Positions 18,065-26,912 of a DNA stretch of 64,000 bases are shown piece by piece; position 1 is the first letter of the stretch; the number at the start of each line of letters is the position of its first letter. Where the stretch lies: positions 18,304 to 82,303 of the forward strand of contig NZ_JAFFPZ010000015.1 of NCBI RefSeq assembly GCF_016918505.1, given 5' to 3'. Both the position numbers and the translations under genes were made by a program. Under the pieces are notes generated by a model that did not search any database, was not told where the DNA came from, and worked only from the letters and a program-made list of their open reading frames with translations. Source of the DNA: Desulforhopalus vacuolatus. GTDB taxonomy: Bacteria; Desulfobacterota; Desulfobulbia; Desulfobulbales; Desulfocapsaceae.

Positions 18065-18551
18065 TTTTCGCGAGATACAATCTTGCCTTTTTGAGCACAA
18101 TATTCTCACTGCAACCCTGTAACACTTCTTATTAAAGCGGAAGATAAAAAATAGAAAATTCATCTAAATACCTATTTTAAAGAATAATTATTCATTTTTT
18201 TCGTCCATGATAATTTAGCAGGGATATTTGCTTCATTTGTTAACACAAACGCAGCCGATAAAATGTTGTCCATCTTATTCTGGTATCGTTAATCGAGTGG
18301 CACTCTTTGCCCACTTTCGTTTTTTTATCTTTTTATATCTTCCCCCTTTTTCATTGAATCAGCGATTGGTGATTCGTTTGTCATCTTAGTAGCCAAAAGG
18401 GTTTGCACTCTCTTCAGCTCCCCAATTTTTCGATTTATGGACGGGGATGCTTCATTGATTGCAGCATGGCGTGAGGACGTTATGACTTCGAAAACTGTAT
18501 CTCGGTTAATCCGTATCGAGATTATACAAACGTAATATATAAAGGAACATT
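18065..18551. promoter_or_regulatory. long leader region upstream of metK
   Basis: 487 bases without a gene. A small hairpin, ATCTCG..CGAGAT, at about 18500-18523 lies shortly before the metK ribosome site (AAAGGAACATT). I looked for known SAM or SAH riboswitch cores and did not recognise one. Confidence 0.35.
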
Positions 18552-19757
18552 ATGAGTAAACTGAAGAGTAATCACGTTTTCACCTCAGAATCAGTTAGTG
18601 AAGGCCATCCAGATAAAGTTTGCGATCAGATCTCAGACGCTATTCTTGATGCCTGTCTTGAACAGGACAGCAAAAGCAAGGTGGCTTGTGAGACCGCAGT
18701 TACTACAAACTTTGTCGCCAACCTGGGTGAAATAACCTGTGATGGCTGGTCGAATATCGATCCGGAGAAAATCGCAAGGGACGTTGTAAAGGACATCGGC
18801 TATGACCGTGCTGAGCTTCTTTTCTCCTGCGACACATTCAAATATCTTTGTCATATTCATACGCAGTCAGCAGATATTGCTCAGGGCGTGTTGGAAGGTG
18901 AAGGGCTCTTTGCTGAGCAGGGTGCTGGCGATCAGGGGATGATGTTTGGCTATGCTACAAGCTCTACCCCGTCTCTGATGCCTGCACCGATTTATTACAG
19001 CCATCTGCTGCTGGAAGCTCTTCAGAAGATAAGGAAGAAGGGCGATATTGGATATCTCCGTCCGGATGCAAAAACCCAGGTTTCCGTGGAACATGTTGAC
19101 GGCACACCCACCAGAATCACCTCCATTGTTATCTCACACCAGACTGATGATATCGGCTTGAAGACAATTCGCAAGGACCTGATCGAGGTCGCTAAATCTG
19201 TACTCACTCCAACCGGTCTCATTACCAAAGATACCCAGTTCTTTATTAATCCCACCGGCAAATTTGTCATTGGCGGCCCTCACGGTGATGCTGGCCTGAC
19301 AGGGAGAAAAATTATCGTCGATACCTATGGCGGTGTCGGTTGCCACGGTGGTGGCGCATTCTCCGGCAAAGATCCATCCAAAGTGGATAGATCCGCCGCC
19401 TACTATGCACGCTATGCAGCCAAAAATGTTGTTGCGGCAGGCCTTGCAGAAAAATGCGAAATCCAGGTTGCCTATGCGATAGGTGTTGCCAGGCCTCTTA
19501 GTATCAATATCGAGACCTTTGGCACAGGAAAGGTTGAGGAGAAGAAAATACAGGAGGTTCTTGAAGCAGGAGAAATCTTCGATTTCCGTCCGGCATCCAT
19601 TGCCCGTGAACTGGAGCTGACCACCCCTCGTGGTTGGAGCTACCGGCAGACCGCAGTGGCCGGCCACTTCGGCAGAGATATTTTCCCCTGGGAGCAAACC
19701 AACAAGGTCAACCAGCTGCAGGAAGAGCTCAACCTTTTTACAATGGCGGTCGCGTAG
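18552..19757 (+). CDS. metK: S-adenosylmethionine synthetase
   Basis: Makes SAM from methionine and ATP. 401 residues, normal length. Conserved motifs: [20 protein letters not shown] at the N-terminus, [12 protein letters not shown] (methionine/ATP site, about residues 121-132), the P-loop-like [21 protein letters not shown], and [19 protein letters not shown]. All key residues seem present. It stands in the methyltransferase/decarboxylase cluster and not with general methionine genes, which suggests it feeds a pathway with high methyl demand. Whether a second housekeeping metK exists cannot be seen here. Confidence 0.96.
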   Translation: MSKLKSNHVFTSESVSEGHPDKVCDQISDAILDACLEQDSKSKVACETAVTTNFVANLGEITCDGWSNIDPEKIARDVVKDIGYDRAELLFSCDTFKYLCHIHTQSADIAQGVLEGEGLFAEQGAGDQGMMFGYATSSTPSLMPAPIYYSHLLLEALQKIRKKGDIGYLRPDAKTQVSVEHVDGTPTRITSIVISHQTDDIGLKTIRKDLIEVAKSVLTPTGLITKDTQFFINPTGKFVIGGPHGDAGLTGRKIIVDTYGGVGCHGGGAFSGKDPSKVDRSAAYYARYAAKNVVAAGLAEKCEIQVAYAIGVARPLSINIETFGTGKVEEKKIQEVLEAGEIFDFRPASIARELELTTPRGWSYRQTAVAGHFGRDIFPWEQTNKVNQLQEELNLFTMAVA

Positions 19758-19934
19758 CGCAACACCTTCAACAGAGCAATACCGTCAGATAGATTTCGGC
19801 GGTTTTCTTCGGTAGTAAGAAAGTAAAGCAGTGGTGGAGGGCCTCGTTCTGTCCGCCTCCATGATTTAACTGTTCATTGCTGCTTTATTTACCAAGAGGC
19901 GATAAGAGCGAAAATTTTTCGGAGTGATGTCTTC

Positions 19935-21158
19935 ATGAAATTATGGTGGGAGAGAAAAGGATTAGCCTACAACGAGAACAACCAGGTTATTTTTGCGGAT
20001 CAAAATGTACAAAAACTTGGAGAGCAGCTCGGAACACCGCTTTTTTTATATAGTGCGGATAGAATTCTCGAAAATATAGAGCGGGTACAACGAGCTCTTG
20101 AAAATACAGGGCTGCCGAATAGAGTTTACTATGCGCTGAAAGCTAACCGGTTTGAACCGCTGCTCACATGGATCAAGTCATCAACCACATGCGGGGTGGA
20201 TGTCTGCTCGCCGGCAGAAGTGCGGCATGCAATGAGCTGTGGATTTTATTCTTCAGACATATCCTATACTGCAACCTCAGTATCCAATGCCGATCTTGAT
20301 TTCCTCACAAATTTTCCCGATTTAAAACTCAACGCCGATGGTTGCAGCATGATCAGACGTATCGGCGAGCGTACTCCAGGCAGGTCAATTGGTATCCGCA
20401 TCAACCCCGCCATAGGCACAGGATACGCTTCTAACGAGCTGCTTCGTTACAGCGGGGAGAAACCTACCAAGTTTGGGATATATATTTCTGAACTTGAGCA
20501 GGCTCTTCAACTCGCACAGCAATACGATCTGCGTATTGACAGGGTGCATTTTCATACAGGCTGCGGGTATCTCAACGATCAACTTCCGGCGTGGGAGAAA
20601 ATCCTCCGGGAATGTTTGAAAATGATTGAAAGGATTCCGACTGTAGAGGCAATTAATCTCGGTGGAGGACTCGGTGTTCCGCTTACGGCGGAAGATAATC
20701 ACCTGGATCTCTCAGAATGGGCTTCAGTCATCAGGCGGGTTTTCGGAGATACATCGTATGAAATCAACGTTGAGCCGGGAACCTACATAGTAAAAGATGC
20801 AGGTGTGCTGGTGCTGGAGGCCAATAGTGTAGAAACAAAGGCTGAGAAGTGTTTTGTGGGCGTGAACGGTGGCTTTAATCTCACTATGGAACCGGTGCAC
20901 TACAAACTTCCGTGTGAACCCGTTCCATGTATCTTGCCTGACTCAATAAAGAAGTCTTTTGCCCCCGCTAACCTTTCCCCGGTAACCGTTGCCGGCAACA
21001 TAAACGAAGCGCTCGATGTACTCATCGAAGATTTTATGGCACCACCAATAGAGGAAGGGGATTTGTTGGCGTTCATTAACGCCGGAGCATACACCTCTTC
21101 CATGAGTTCCAATCACTGTATGCGAGGAGAATTTTCAGAATATCTTTTGCTGGGTTAA
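19935..21158 (+). CDS. type III PLP-dependent amino-acid decarboxylase (LysA/ODC-like), substrate uncertain
   Basis: 407 residues, alanine-racemase-fold decarboxylase. The PLP lysine is in VYYALKANRF (about residue 71), the phosphate loop is GGGLG (about 244-248), and CMRGEF near the C-terminus matches the DapDC/ODC dimer-interface segment. The region where meso-diaminopimelate decarboxylases have the substrate-binding C-E-S reads AGNINEALDVL; the Cys is lost, so the substrate is probably not diaminopimelate. The neighbours (methyltransferase, metK, class III aminotransferase, aldehyde dehydrogenase remnant) suggest amino acid to amine to aldehyde to acid, combined with methylation. Methionine or another amino acid are candidates; this is inference. 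Start ATG 19935, with GGAG about 10 bases upstream. Confidence 0.8.
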   Translation: MKLWWERKGLAYNENNQVIFADQNVQKLGEQLGTPLFLYSADRILENIERVQRALENTGLPNRVYYALKANRFEPLLTWIKSSTTCGVDVCSPAEVRHAMSCGFYSSDISYTATSVSNADLDFLTNFPDLKLNADGCSMIRRIGERTPGRSIGIRINPAIGTGYASNELLRYSGEKPTKFGIYISELEQALQLAQQYDLRIDRVHFHTGCGYLNDQLPAWEKILRECLKMIERIPTVEAINLGGGLGVPLTAEDNHLDLSEWASVIRRVFGDTSYEINVEPGTYIVKDAGVLVLEANSVETKAEKCFVGVNGGFNLTMEPVHYKLPCEPVPCILPDSIKKSFAPANLSPVTVAGNINEALDVLIEDFMAPPIEEGDLLAFINAGAYTSSMSSNHCMRGEFSEYLLLG

Positions 21159-21215
21159 GCGACAGTCGAAGAATAACACGTTGAATATATGAGATGTACA
21201 TAAAGGAGGATCACA

Positions 21216-21731
21216 ATGCTGATATACCCCCATGATTTTGGTTTGGACCCGAACTTCGATTACCCGAAAAAAGAAGATTTTACGGTTTGTCGACGTGAAG
21301 ATGGAAAAGGCGCCGGTGTCTACACCAAAAAAGACTTAAAGCGCGGAGAAATGATTACCAGGATTACGGGAAACATCGTTCCCACTGTAATGCAGCATAC
21401 CCTGCAGATTACCCCCACAACACATATGTACGACCCGTATTTCACCGGGTATATTCTGCACTCTTGTGCGCCCAATATTTACCTTGATATGACCGAGTTT
21501 GAGCTATGGGCATTACGTGATATTGATGCGGGACAGGCACTGACCATGGACTATGCGCAGACTGAAGATATACTGTTTAAACAGTTTCCCTGTTTGTGTG
21601 GAACCCCAAACTGCCGTTTCTGGATTACCGGACGCAAAGAAGAGGTGAGTCCAGAGGGGATTGCCTACATTGAACAACAACTTGAGCAGCATGACCGTGA
21701 ATCAAGTGAAATTGTGATGGTCGCATGCTGA
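21216..21731 (+). CDS. SET-domain protein (putative lysine methyltransferase)
   Basis: 171 residues, essentially one SET domain. Landmarks: GAGVYTKKDLKRGEMI (SET-N), ILHSCAPNIYLD (variant of the N-H-S-C-x-P-N motif), ALTMDYAQTE (E/D-Y motif) and a post-SET-like CLCGTPNCRFWITG with three cysteines that could bind Zn together with another residue. SET enzymes use SAM to methylate lysine side chains; bacterial examples are few and of mixed function. Strong ribosome site AAAGGAGGATCACA. The stop overlaps possible starts of the aminotransferase gene, so both are translated together. Its place between a decarboxylase and an aminotransferase suggests a metabolic or regulatory link, but the target is unknown. 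Confidence 0.85.
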   Translation: MLIYPHDFGLDPNFDYPKKEDFTVCRREDGKGAGVYTKKDLKRGEMITRITGNIVPTVMQHTLQITPTTHMYDPYFTGYILHSCAPNIYLDMTEFELWALRDIDAGQALTMDYAQTEDILFKQFPCLCGTPNCRFWITGRKEEVSPEGIAYIEQQLEQHDRESSEIVMVAC

Positions 21732-21745
21732 TGGAGAAAGGATAT

Positions 21746-23143
21746 ATGAAAGCCGAAAGCGGGACAACCGAAGAATTAAGTACAAAAGACAAGCGCCATA
21801 CTATCCACCCATGGGCCGACCTTGCTACTGCCTCAACAAAAGGAGATCATGTAATCAAGAGAGGTGAGGGGTACCATGTGTATGACAGTGACGGTAAAAG
21901 GTATCTCGATGGCATTGCCGGTATGTGGTGTGTCAATATCGGATATGGCAACCAGGAAATGGCGGAAGCTATAAGCAAACAGGTTAAAGAGCTTGTTTAC
22001 TATACGCCGTTTGGCGCGATGACCAATAATCTCTCTGCCGAACTGGGAGAAGTGTTGGCAGGGTTAGCTCCAGGAGATTTGAACCACGTCCACTTTACCA
22101 CCAGCGGCTCCTGTGCGGTTGACTCTGCAATTCGTTTTGTCCATTTTTATTTCAGCGCTCTTGGCAGGCCCGAGAAAAAACATATTATCTCGAGAACTGA
22201 AAGTTACCACGGCAGTTCTTACCTGACTGCGTCTCTGTCCGGTAAAGCGGTTGACCGGACATACTTTCATTATATATCTGATATCGTTCATCATGTAAGC
22301 GGGCCGAATCCATACCGCCGTGACGAGGGGCAGTCCCTTCGTGAGTACTGCGATCAACTGGTCGATGAGTTTGAGAAAAAGATTCTGGAAATCGGCCCTG
22401 ACAAAGTTGCCTGTTTCATTGCTGAGCCGATCATGGGTTCAGGCGGTGTTCTGATTCCACCCCCAGGCTATCACAAGGCAATGAAAAAGGTGTGTGAGAA
22501 ATATGAAATTCTCTACATCCTCGATGAGGTTGTCACCGGTTTCGGCAGGCTTGGGCAATTCTTCTCTGCAGAACCTGAATGGGGGATTGTTCCCGATATT
22601 ATCACAACGGCCAAGGGGTTAACCAGCGGATATCAACCCATGGGTGCGGTGATTATCTCCGACCGCTTGTACGATCGTATCTCGGGCAGCAACGCACCGA
22701 AAACTGCCTGTTTTACCAACGGATACACCTTCTCGGGCCATCCGGTTTCCTGCGCTGCAGCGCTCAAGAATATTGAGATAATGCGCAGAGATAAGATCTG
22801 TGAGCATGTGCAGGATGTCGGCCCTTATTTTATCAAGCAGCTAAAACGTCTCGAACGGTACGAAATTGTCGGTGAGACCCGGGGTAATCACCTTATGGCC
22901 TGTGTTGAATGCAATATCAGCGGCAATAAAGCTGCAGCCGAGGAAAAGGATATTACAGCGGCCCAGACTGTAGACCAGTTCTGTGATCAACAGGGGCTTA
23001 TAGTTCGTCCTTACGAGGCGCTTTTGATTTTGTCGCCACCCCTTATCATCGATAAGGCCGGGATTGATGAGATGGTAGCGATACTCGACTCCAGTATTGA
23101 AAAAGCAACCTCGGCTTTACGGTCCAAAGGGTTGATCCAATAA
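21746..23143 (+). CDS. class III aminotransferase (omega-amino acid / polyamine type)
   Basis: About 465 residues, PLP fold type I. Motifs: GIAGMWCVNIGYG near the N-terminus, SYHGSSYLTASLSG, LDEVVTGFGRLG (Asp binding the PLP pyridine N) and the PLP lysine in TTAKGLTSGYQPMGA. It most resembles omega-amino acid:pyruvate, taurine- or putrescine-type transaminases, which turn terminal amines into aldehydes. Candidate starts are 21725, 21731 and 21746; the last is preferred for its GAGAAAGGA site and family-like N-terminus. With the upstream decarboxylase it would deaminate the amine product. An aldehyde dehydrogenase remnant follows directly, where the aldehyde-oxidising enzyme would be expected. 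Confidence 0.88.
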   Translation: MKAESGTTEELSTKDKRHTIHPWADLATASTKGDHVIKRGEGYHVYDSDGKRYLDGIAGMWCVNIGYGNQEMAEAISKQVKELVYYTPFGAMTNNLSAELGEVLAGLAPGDLNHVHFTTSGSCAVDSAIRFVHFYFSALGRPEKKHIISRTESYHGSSYLTASLSGKAVDRTYFHYISDIVHHVSGPNPYRRDEGQSLREYCDQLVDEFEKKILEIGPDKVACFIAEPIMGSGGVLIPPPGYHKAMKKVCEKYEILYILDEVVTGFGRLGQFFSAEPEWGIVPDIITTAKGLTSGYQPMGAVIISDRLYDRISGSNAPKTACFTNGYTFSGHPVSCAAALKNIEIMRRDKICEHVQDVGPYFIKQLKRLERYEIVGETRGNHLMACVECNISGNKAAAEEKDITAAQTVDQFCDQQGLIVRPYEALLILSPPLIIDKAGIDEMVAILDSSIEKATSALRSKGLIQ

Positions 23144-23179
23144 ACTTTTCTTACAAACTGCACCAAATGATGGAGACCC

Positions 23180-23290
23180 ATGCAGCAAAAAATATTGATT
23201 AACGGCGCTCTTGTTGAAGGAAAAGGAAACGTCGAACATATAGTACGTCCTGAAAACGGTGAAAAGATAGCGAAAATAAGAATGTTGATG
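23180..23290 (+). pseudogene. aldehyde dehydrogenase, N-terminal remnant
   Basis: The first ~33 codons from ATG 23180 read MQQKILINGALVEGKGN and then RPENGEKIAKI, which fits the start of NAD-dependent aldehyde dehydrogenases (M-x-x-K-x-L-I-N-G-x-L-V ... P-x-T-G-E). After about 23290 the frame continues with unrelated, low-complexity sequence and no catalytic domain, and metF begins at 23457. The gene was therefore deleted apart from its 5' end. The ribosome site and start are still good, so a short peptide may be made. Assigned from N-terminal resemblance only. Confidence 0.65.
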
Positions 23291-23456
23291 AATAGACCAC
23301 TGGTTATTGTCGAACTGATACTCTCTTTTTTTCTGGAGAAGAATACTCGCGAGAGCAGTAAAAATTCCAGTTTAAACAGTAAGAAAACGGAAAGGTTCTC
23401 TCTGAAAGATGATAGTTCCTTTTCCACACTATCAGTGGGATGCTTTGGAGTTATAT

Positions 23457-24329
23457 ATGCGAATACCTGAAAAAATTAAGCAGTCAGGGCCATTTGTTTC
23501 ATTGGAGTTTTTTCCGCCGAAAACGCAAGAAGATTGGCCCGAGTTCCTGGAAATTGCGACCAGGCTCAAAGTGATGAACCCTCTTTTTGCGTCGGTAACC
23601 TATGGAGCTGGAGGGTCTACCCAGAACAATACCCTGAAAATCTGTGACCAGCTTATTGGCCAGTGCGGTTATGCGGTAATGCCTCACCTGACTGGTGTCG
23701 CTGCTGATGAGAATAAGGTCGACGGTTTCCTCCGTGAGCTTGGTTCCATGGGTATCGACAATGTTCTGGCCCTGCGAGGAGACAGACCAGGTGATTTTAG
23801 CGGGACAGATGAGGAACTGTTTGCAACCTTCCCCTATGCCTCTGACCTGGTGCAGCATGTGAAGCGGAACTACCCGAACCTCTCCATAGGCGTTGCAGGA
23901 TTTCCTGAAGCTCATTCAGAATCTCCCTCCATTGCAGCTGATTTTGACGTAATGGCCACTAAAGTTGAATGTGGTGCTGATTTTATCATCACCCAGCTTT
24001 ATTTTGATAACCGGGTTTATTTCGATTATGTTGAGCGGCTGGAAAAGCGTGGGATAATTGTACCTGTTATCCCTGGTGTTTTGCCTATTCGCAACCTGGC
24101 CTCTCTGCGTTTTATTCTTGAGTTATGCAATGCAAAGGTACCAGGGCAGCTGATCAATGCATTGATGAAGGCAAATGATGAAGGGGGCAACAAAGCTGTG
24201 TATCAGGCAGGGGTCGAATATGCTCGCAAGCAGGTCCGTGAGCTCCTTGAAGGCGGTGCCCCGGGAGTACATCTCTACACCCTGAATAAAGCGGGAATGT
24301 GCCTGCAGGTAATGGATGGCCTTTATTAA
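23457..24329 (+). CDS. metF: methylenetetrahydrofolate reductase
   Basis: Reduces 5,10-methylene-THF to 5-methyl-THF, the methyl donor for methionine synthesis. 290 residues from ATG 23457, chosen for its TTTGGAG site six bases upstream; an upstream in-frame ATG at 23409 lacks one. Motifs: VSLEFFPPKT (catalytic Glu), VTYGAGGST, LALRGDRPGD (flavin site), AGFPEAHSES and ITQLYFDN. It closes the methyl-supply block with metK. Intact. Confidence 0.94.
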   Translation: MRIPEKIKQSGPFVSLEFFPPKTQEDWPEFLEIATRLKVMNPLFASVTYGAGGSTQNNTLKICDQLIGQCGYAVMPHLTGVAADENKVDGFLRELGSMGIDNVLALRGDRPGDFSGTDEELFATFPYASDLVQHVKRNYPNLSIGVAGFPEAHSESPSIAADFDVMATKVECGADFIITQLYFDNRVYFDYVERLEKRGIIVPVIPGVLPIRNLASLRFILELCNAKVPGQLINALMKANDEGGNKAVYQAGVEYARKQVRELLEGGAPGVHLYTLNKAGMCLQVMDGLY

Positions 24330-24387
24330 CCTGTTTACAGTGTTACACGTATTATACTAATCCAGCTCTCGCCTGACATGAGGCCCT

Positions 24388-25278
24388 ATGGAACTTAAAA
24401 ATGCCGAAAAAATAATATGGGAAACTCAGCAGTATGCTAAAACAATCCTCAATTCGCTCTCTGCCCATATCGCCATTATCGATAAAGATGGGATGATCTT
24501 AGAAACAAATGTGGCGTGGCGTCAATTTGCCAGCTGTAATGAGATAGGCATGAGACCGGATACACTGAATGTCAATTATCTCAAAATATGTGATGCTGCC
24601 ACAGGAGACTCTTCAGACAAATCTGGAGAAGTGGCCGCCGGGATAAGAAGCGTTATCAAAGGAGATATCAGTGAATTTGTTATTGATTATCCCTGCCATG
24701 CACCCGGCATGCAGCACTGGTTTTACATGCGGGTAACAAGAGCCGTCGGCGATGGTCCCCTTCGTGTTGTCATCAGTCATGAGGATATCACTGCCCTGAA
24801 AATTGCTGAAGAGCAGCTTAAACAGAAAGAAGATCAGCTCCGGGAAAAAACGCAACATCTGGAGGAAGCGAATGTGGCTCTGCGCGCCGTCATACGAAAA
24901 AATGATGAGGATGCCAGGGAGATGGAGCAGGCGATTCTTCAGAATATTCGAGATTCGATTCTGCCTGGAATCAAACGCTTACAGGAGCGCAGTGAAGCAC
25001 CAGAAGTCCGCAAGCTGGCTCTTCGGATTGAATCTGACCTTCAGGATATTGCTTCGCCATTCCTGCGATTACTCTCTAATATTTCCTCCATACTGACTCC
25101 CCAGGAAATGAAAATAGCGCTTTTGATCAGAGAAGGGAAAACCAGCAAAGAAATTGCAAATTTCCTTAATCTATCAGAACCAACCATTAGTTTTCACCGG
25201 CAAAACCTCCGCACAAAACTCGGCCTCACAGGTACTTCATCCAACCTCCGCACCTATCTGCTCACGCTGGAAAAATAA
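24388..25278 (+). CDS. PAS domain LuxR-type transcriptional regulator
   Basis: 296 residues. N-terminal PAS domain (ILNSLSAHIAIIDKDGMIL to about residue 135), a coiled-coil linker rich in Glu and Lys (EEQLKQKEDQLREKTQHLEE), then a C-terminal LuxR/GerE HTH (LTPQEMKIALLIREGKTSKE, then LSEPTISFHRQNLR). The PAS-to-HTH architecture without a receiver suggests direct sensing of a small molecule or redox state. It follows metF by 58 bases on the same strand and is a candidate regulator of the methyl/decarboxylation block. The start has only a weak ribosome site. Confidence 0.88.
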   Translation: MELKNAEKIIWETQQYAKTILNSLSAHIAIIDKDGMILETNVAWRQFASCNEIGMRPDTLNVNYLKICDAATGDSSDKSGEVAAGIRSVIKGDISEFVIDYPCHAPGMQHWFYMRVTRAVGDGPLRVVISHEDITALKIAEEQLKQKEDQLREKTQHLEEANVALRAVIRKNDEDAREMEQAILQNIRDSILPGIKRLQERSEAPEVRKLALRIESDLQDIASPFLRLLSNISSILTPQEMKIALLIREGKTSKEIANFLNLSEPTISFHRQNLRTKLGLTGTSSNLRTYLLTLEK

Positions 25279-25390
25279 TGGGTTTTACCTGTCATTTTGC
25301 CAGCAATCTTCTCGTATTGTCTTCCCCGATCTTCTGATTTATGTTTTAGACAATGAGCGATATGTTCATAATCTAAAAATGATGGTGCTA

Positions 25391-25762
25391 TACCATTCCT
25401 ATTAAGTTGTGACCGTACTGAATGCCATTTTCACTTTCTATTGGCGAATGTAAAGGCAGGGGAATGGGAGACAGGAGACAGGGAAAAGAACGGAATATTA
25501 GAGCGTAAAACGCTCATCCCCGGCTTTCGGATAACTACCAAAGTTGATTAATCCTGGTGCACTGTACGGCTTAACTTCAGATACAAACGTTTTCGTTTAA
25601 TGCGTGGTCCCTGTTCGTGAAAATTCGTGTATATTCGTGGTTACAAACTGCAAAAGGAACCATGAATATACACGGATAAACACGAATTATTACTCATTCG
25701 TCATCGCCAAAAAAGATGTCTATGCAGTTACGTTTTCTAGTCAATACAAAATGTAATTGGTA
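25391..25762. repeat. dispersed repeat A, copy 1
   Basis: 372 bp starting TACCATTCCTATTAAGTT and ending ACAAAATGTAATTGGTA. About 90% identical by eye to copy 2 at 26214, with the hypothetical gene at 25934 between them. Contains a long internal inverted repeat (ATTCGTGTATATTCGTGGTT ... complement), able to form a hairpin. Confidence 0.85.
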
Positions 25763-25933
25763 TTATAAGTACTGGCCTTTTCTTGCCATGATATTCAGCC
25801 AGCCTTCGTCAGTGTTGACAAACTTACTAAAACTCAAACTCTTGAGAAAAAACTTGGAATATCACTGTTAGCTGTACAAAATGCCAACGAACGATTTCCC
25901 CGAAGTCGTCTAAAAGAAAAAGGAGATACAACA

Positions 25934-26203
25934 ATGAGCGAATGGGAAAAAGCAAAGAATGAAGAAATTATTGGAGGCATTTGTGACCATTTCAATCCAC
26001 AGATCGTTGAAGATCCCCAAAAAGCTCTCTTCCTTATTGAACAGGAACTCGCCTGCCAAAACATCAATCTGGGTAACGATTGGCTCGGCCGCGGTGTAGT
26101 GGGAGATACAGTCCTCAACGCAGCCATTACCGGGTTGGAAATTGCTCGAGGCAAGTGCCTGGCAGCATTAAAAGATCTTAATAATAAAATATCATACACA
26201 TAA
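25934..26203 (+). CDS. hypothetical protein between two A repeats
   Basis: 89 residues, not recognised. Starts MSEWEKAKNEEIIGGICDHF, helical and acidic, two later cysteines (AC at about 41, KC at about 74), no signal peptide. A good ribosome site (AAAGGAGATACAACA) precedes the ATG. The frame is open upstream to about 25768, immediately right of repeat A copy 1, and reads LEKKLGISLLAVQNANERF, which looks coding. This may therefore be the surviving 3' part of a longer gene cut by the repeat. The second repeat copy begins about 10 bases after the stop. Confidence 0.5.
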   Translation: MSEWEKAKNEEIIGGICDHFNPQIVEDPQKALFLIEQELACQNINLGNDWLGRGVVGDTVLNAAITGLEIARGKCLAALKDLNNKISYT

Positions 26204-26213
26204 ATATATTTAA

Positions 26214-26615
26214 TACCATTCCTATCAAGTTGTGACCGTACTAAATGCCATTTTCACTTTCTATTGGCGAATGTAAAGGCAGGGGGATGGGAGACAGGAG
26301 AAAGGAGACGGGAGAAAGGAGACGGGAGACACGGAAAGAACGGAATATTAGAGCGTAAAACGCTCACCCCCGACTTTCGGATGACTCCCAAAGTTGATTA
26401 ATACTCCTGGTGCACTGTACGGCTTAACTTCGGATGCAAACGTTTTCGTTTAATGCGTTGTCCCTGTTCGTGAAAATTCGTGTATATTCGTGGTTACAAA
26501 CTGCAAAAGGAACCATGAATATACACGGATAAACACGAATTATTACTCATTCGTCATCGCCAAAAAAGATGTCTATGCAGTTATGTTTTCTGGTCAATAC
26601 AAAATGTAAATAGTA
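26214..26615. repeat. dispersed repeat A, copy 2
   Basis: 402 bp, same ends as copy 1. It includes a purine-rich short tandem tract of GGAGACGGGAGAAA units at about 26288-26331 that is longer than in copy 1. Confidence 0.85.
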
Positions 26616-26714
26616 TTATACCATTTCTATTTTGTATTGGTGGATTCAAAGACAGGTGGGACAGACGCCCAATTTGGGCGTCTTCAGTACAACAGGTGGC
26701 TCATCTCACAACAG

Positions 26715-26878
26715 GGTCTCTTGAATAATCTTGTATTTCGTTCATATTCAAGGCTCAGGAGGGAATTTACGGCAGGTATATAATTGATATCTCGACGTCT
26801 CGTTTCTCGCTTTGTCGAAGGATAAATTTTTGACTGCAACGAAGAAGATGGGCGAAAGACTGGTTATTCAAGGTAGCC
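26715..26878. repeat. dispersed repeat B, copy 1
   Basis: About 164 bp with imperfect terminal inverted repeats (GGTCTCTTGAATAATC ... TTATTCAAGGTAGCC). Related in reverse orientation to the copy at 57579-57735 (shared TTCGTTCATATTCAAGGC and GAAGAAGATGGGCGAAAGAC). No clear target duplication at this copy. Confidence 0.7.
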
Positions 26879-26912
26879 ATAAACCAGCCCGTTAACAGCA
26901 TTAATCAAATAT

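Noticed and set aside
18065..18551. SAM or SAH riboswitch before metK
   Set aside because: The leader is long, but I could not match any known aptamer core; only a small hairpin was seen.
26288..26331. CRISPR-like short repeats
   Set aside because: The GGAGACGGGAGA units are simple purine-rich tandem repeats inside repeat A, without spacers or cas genes; no CRISPR array was seen in the window.
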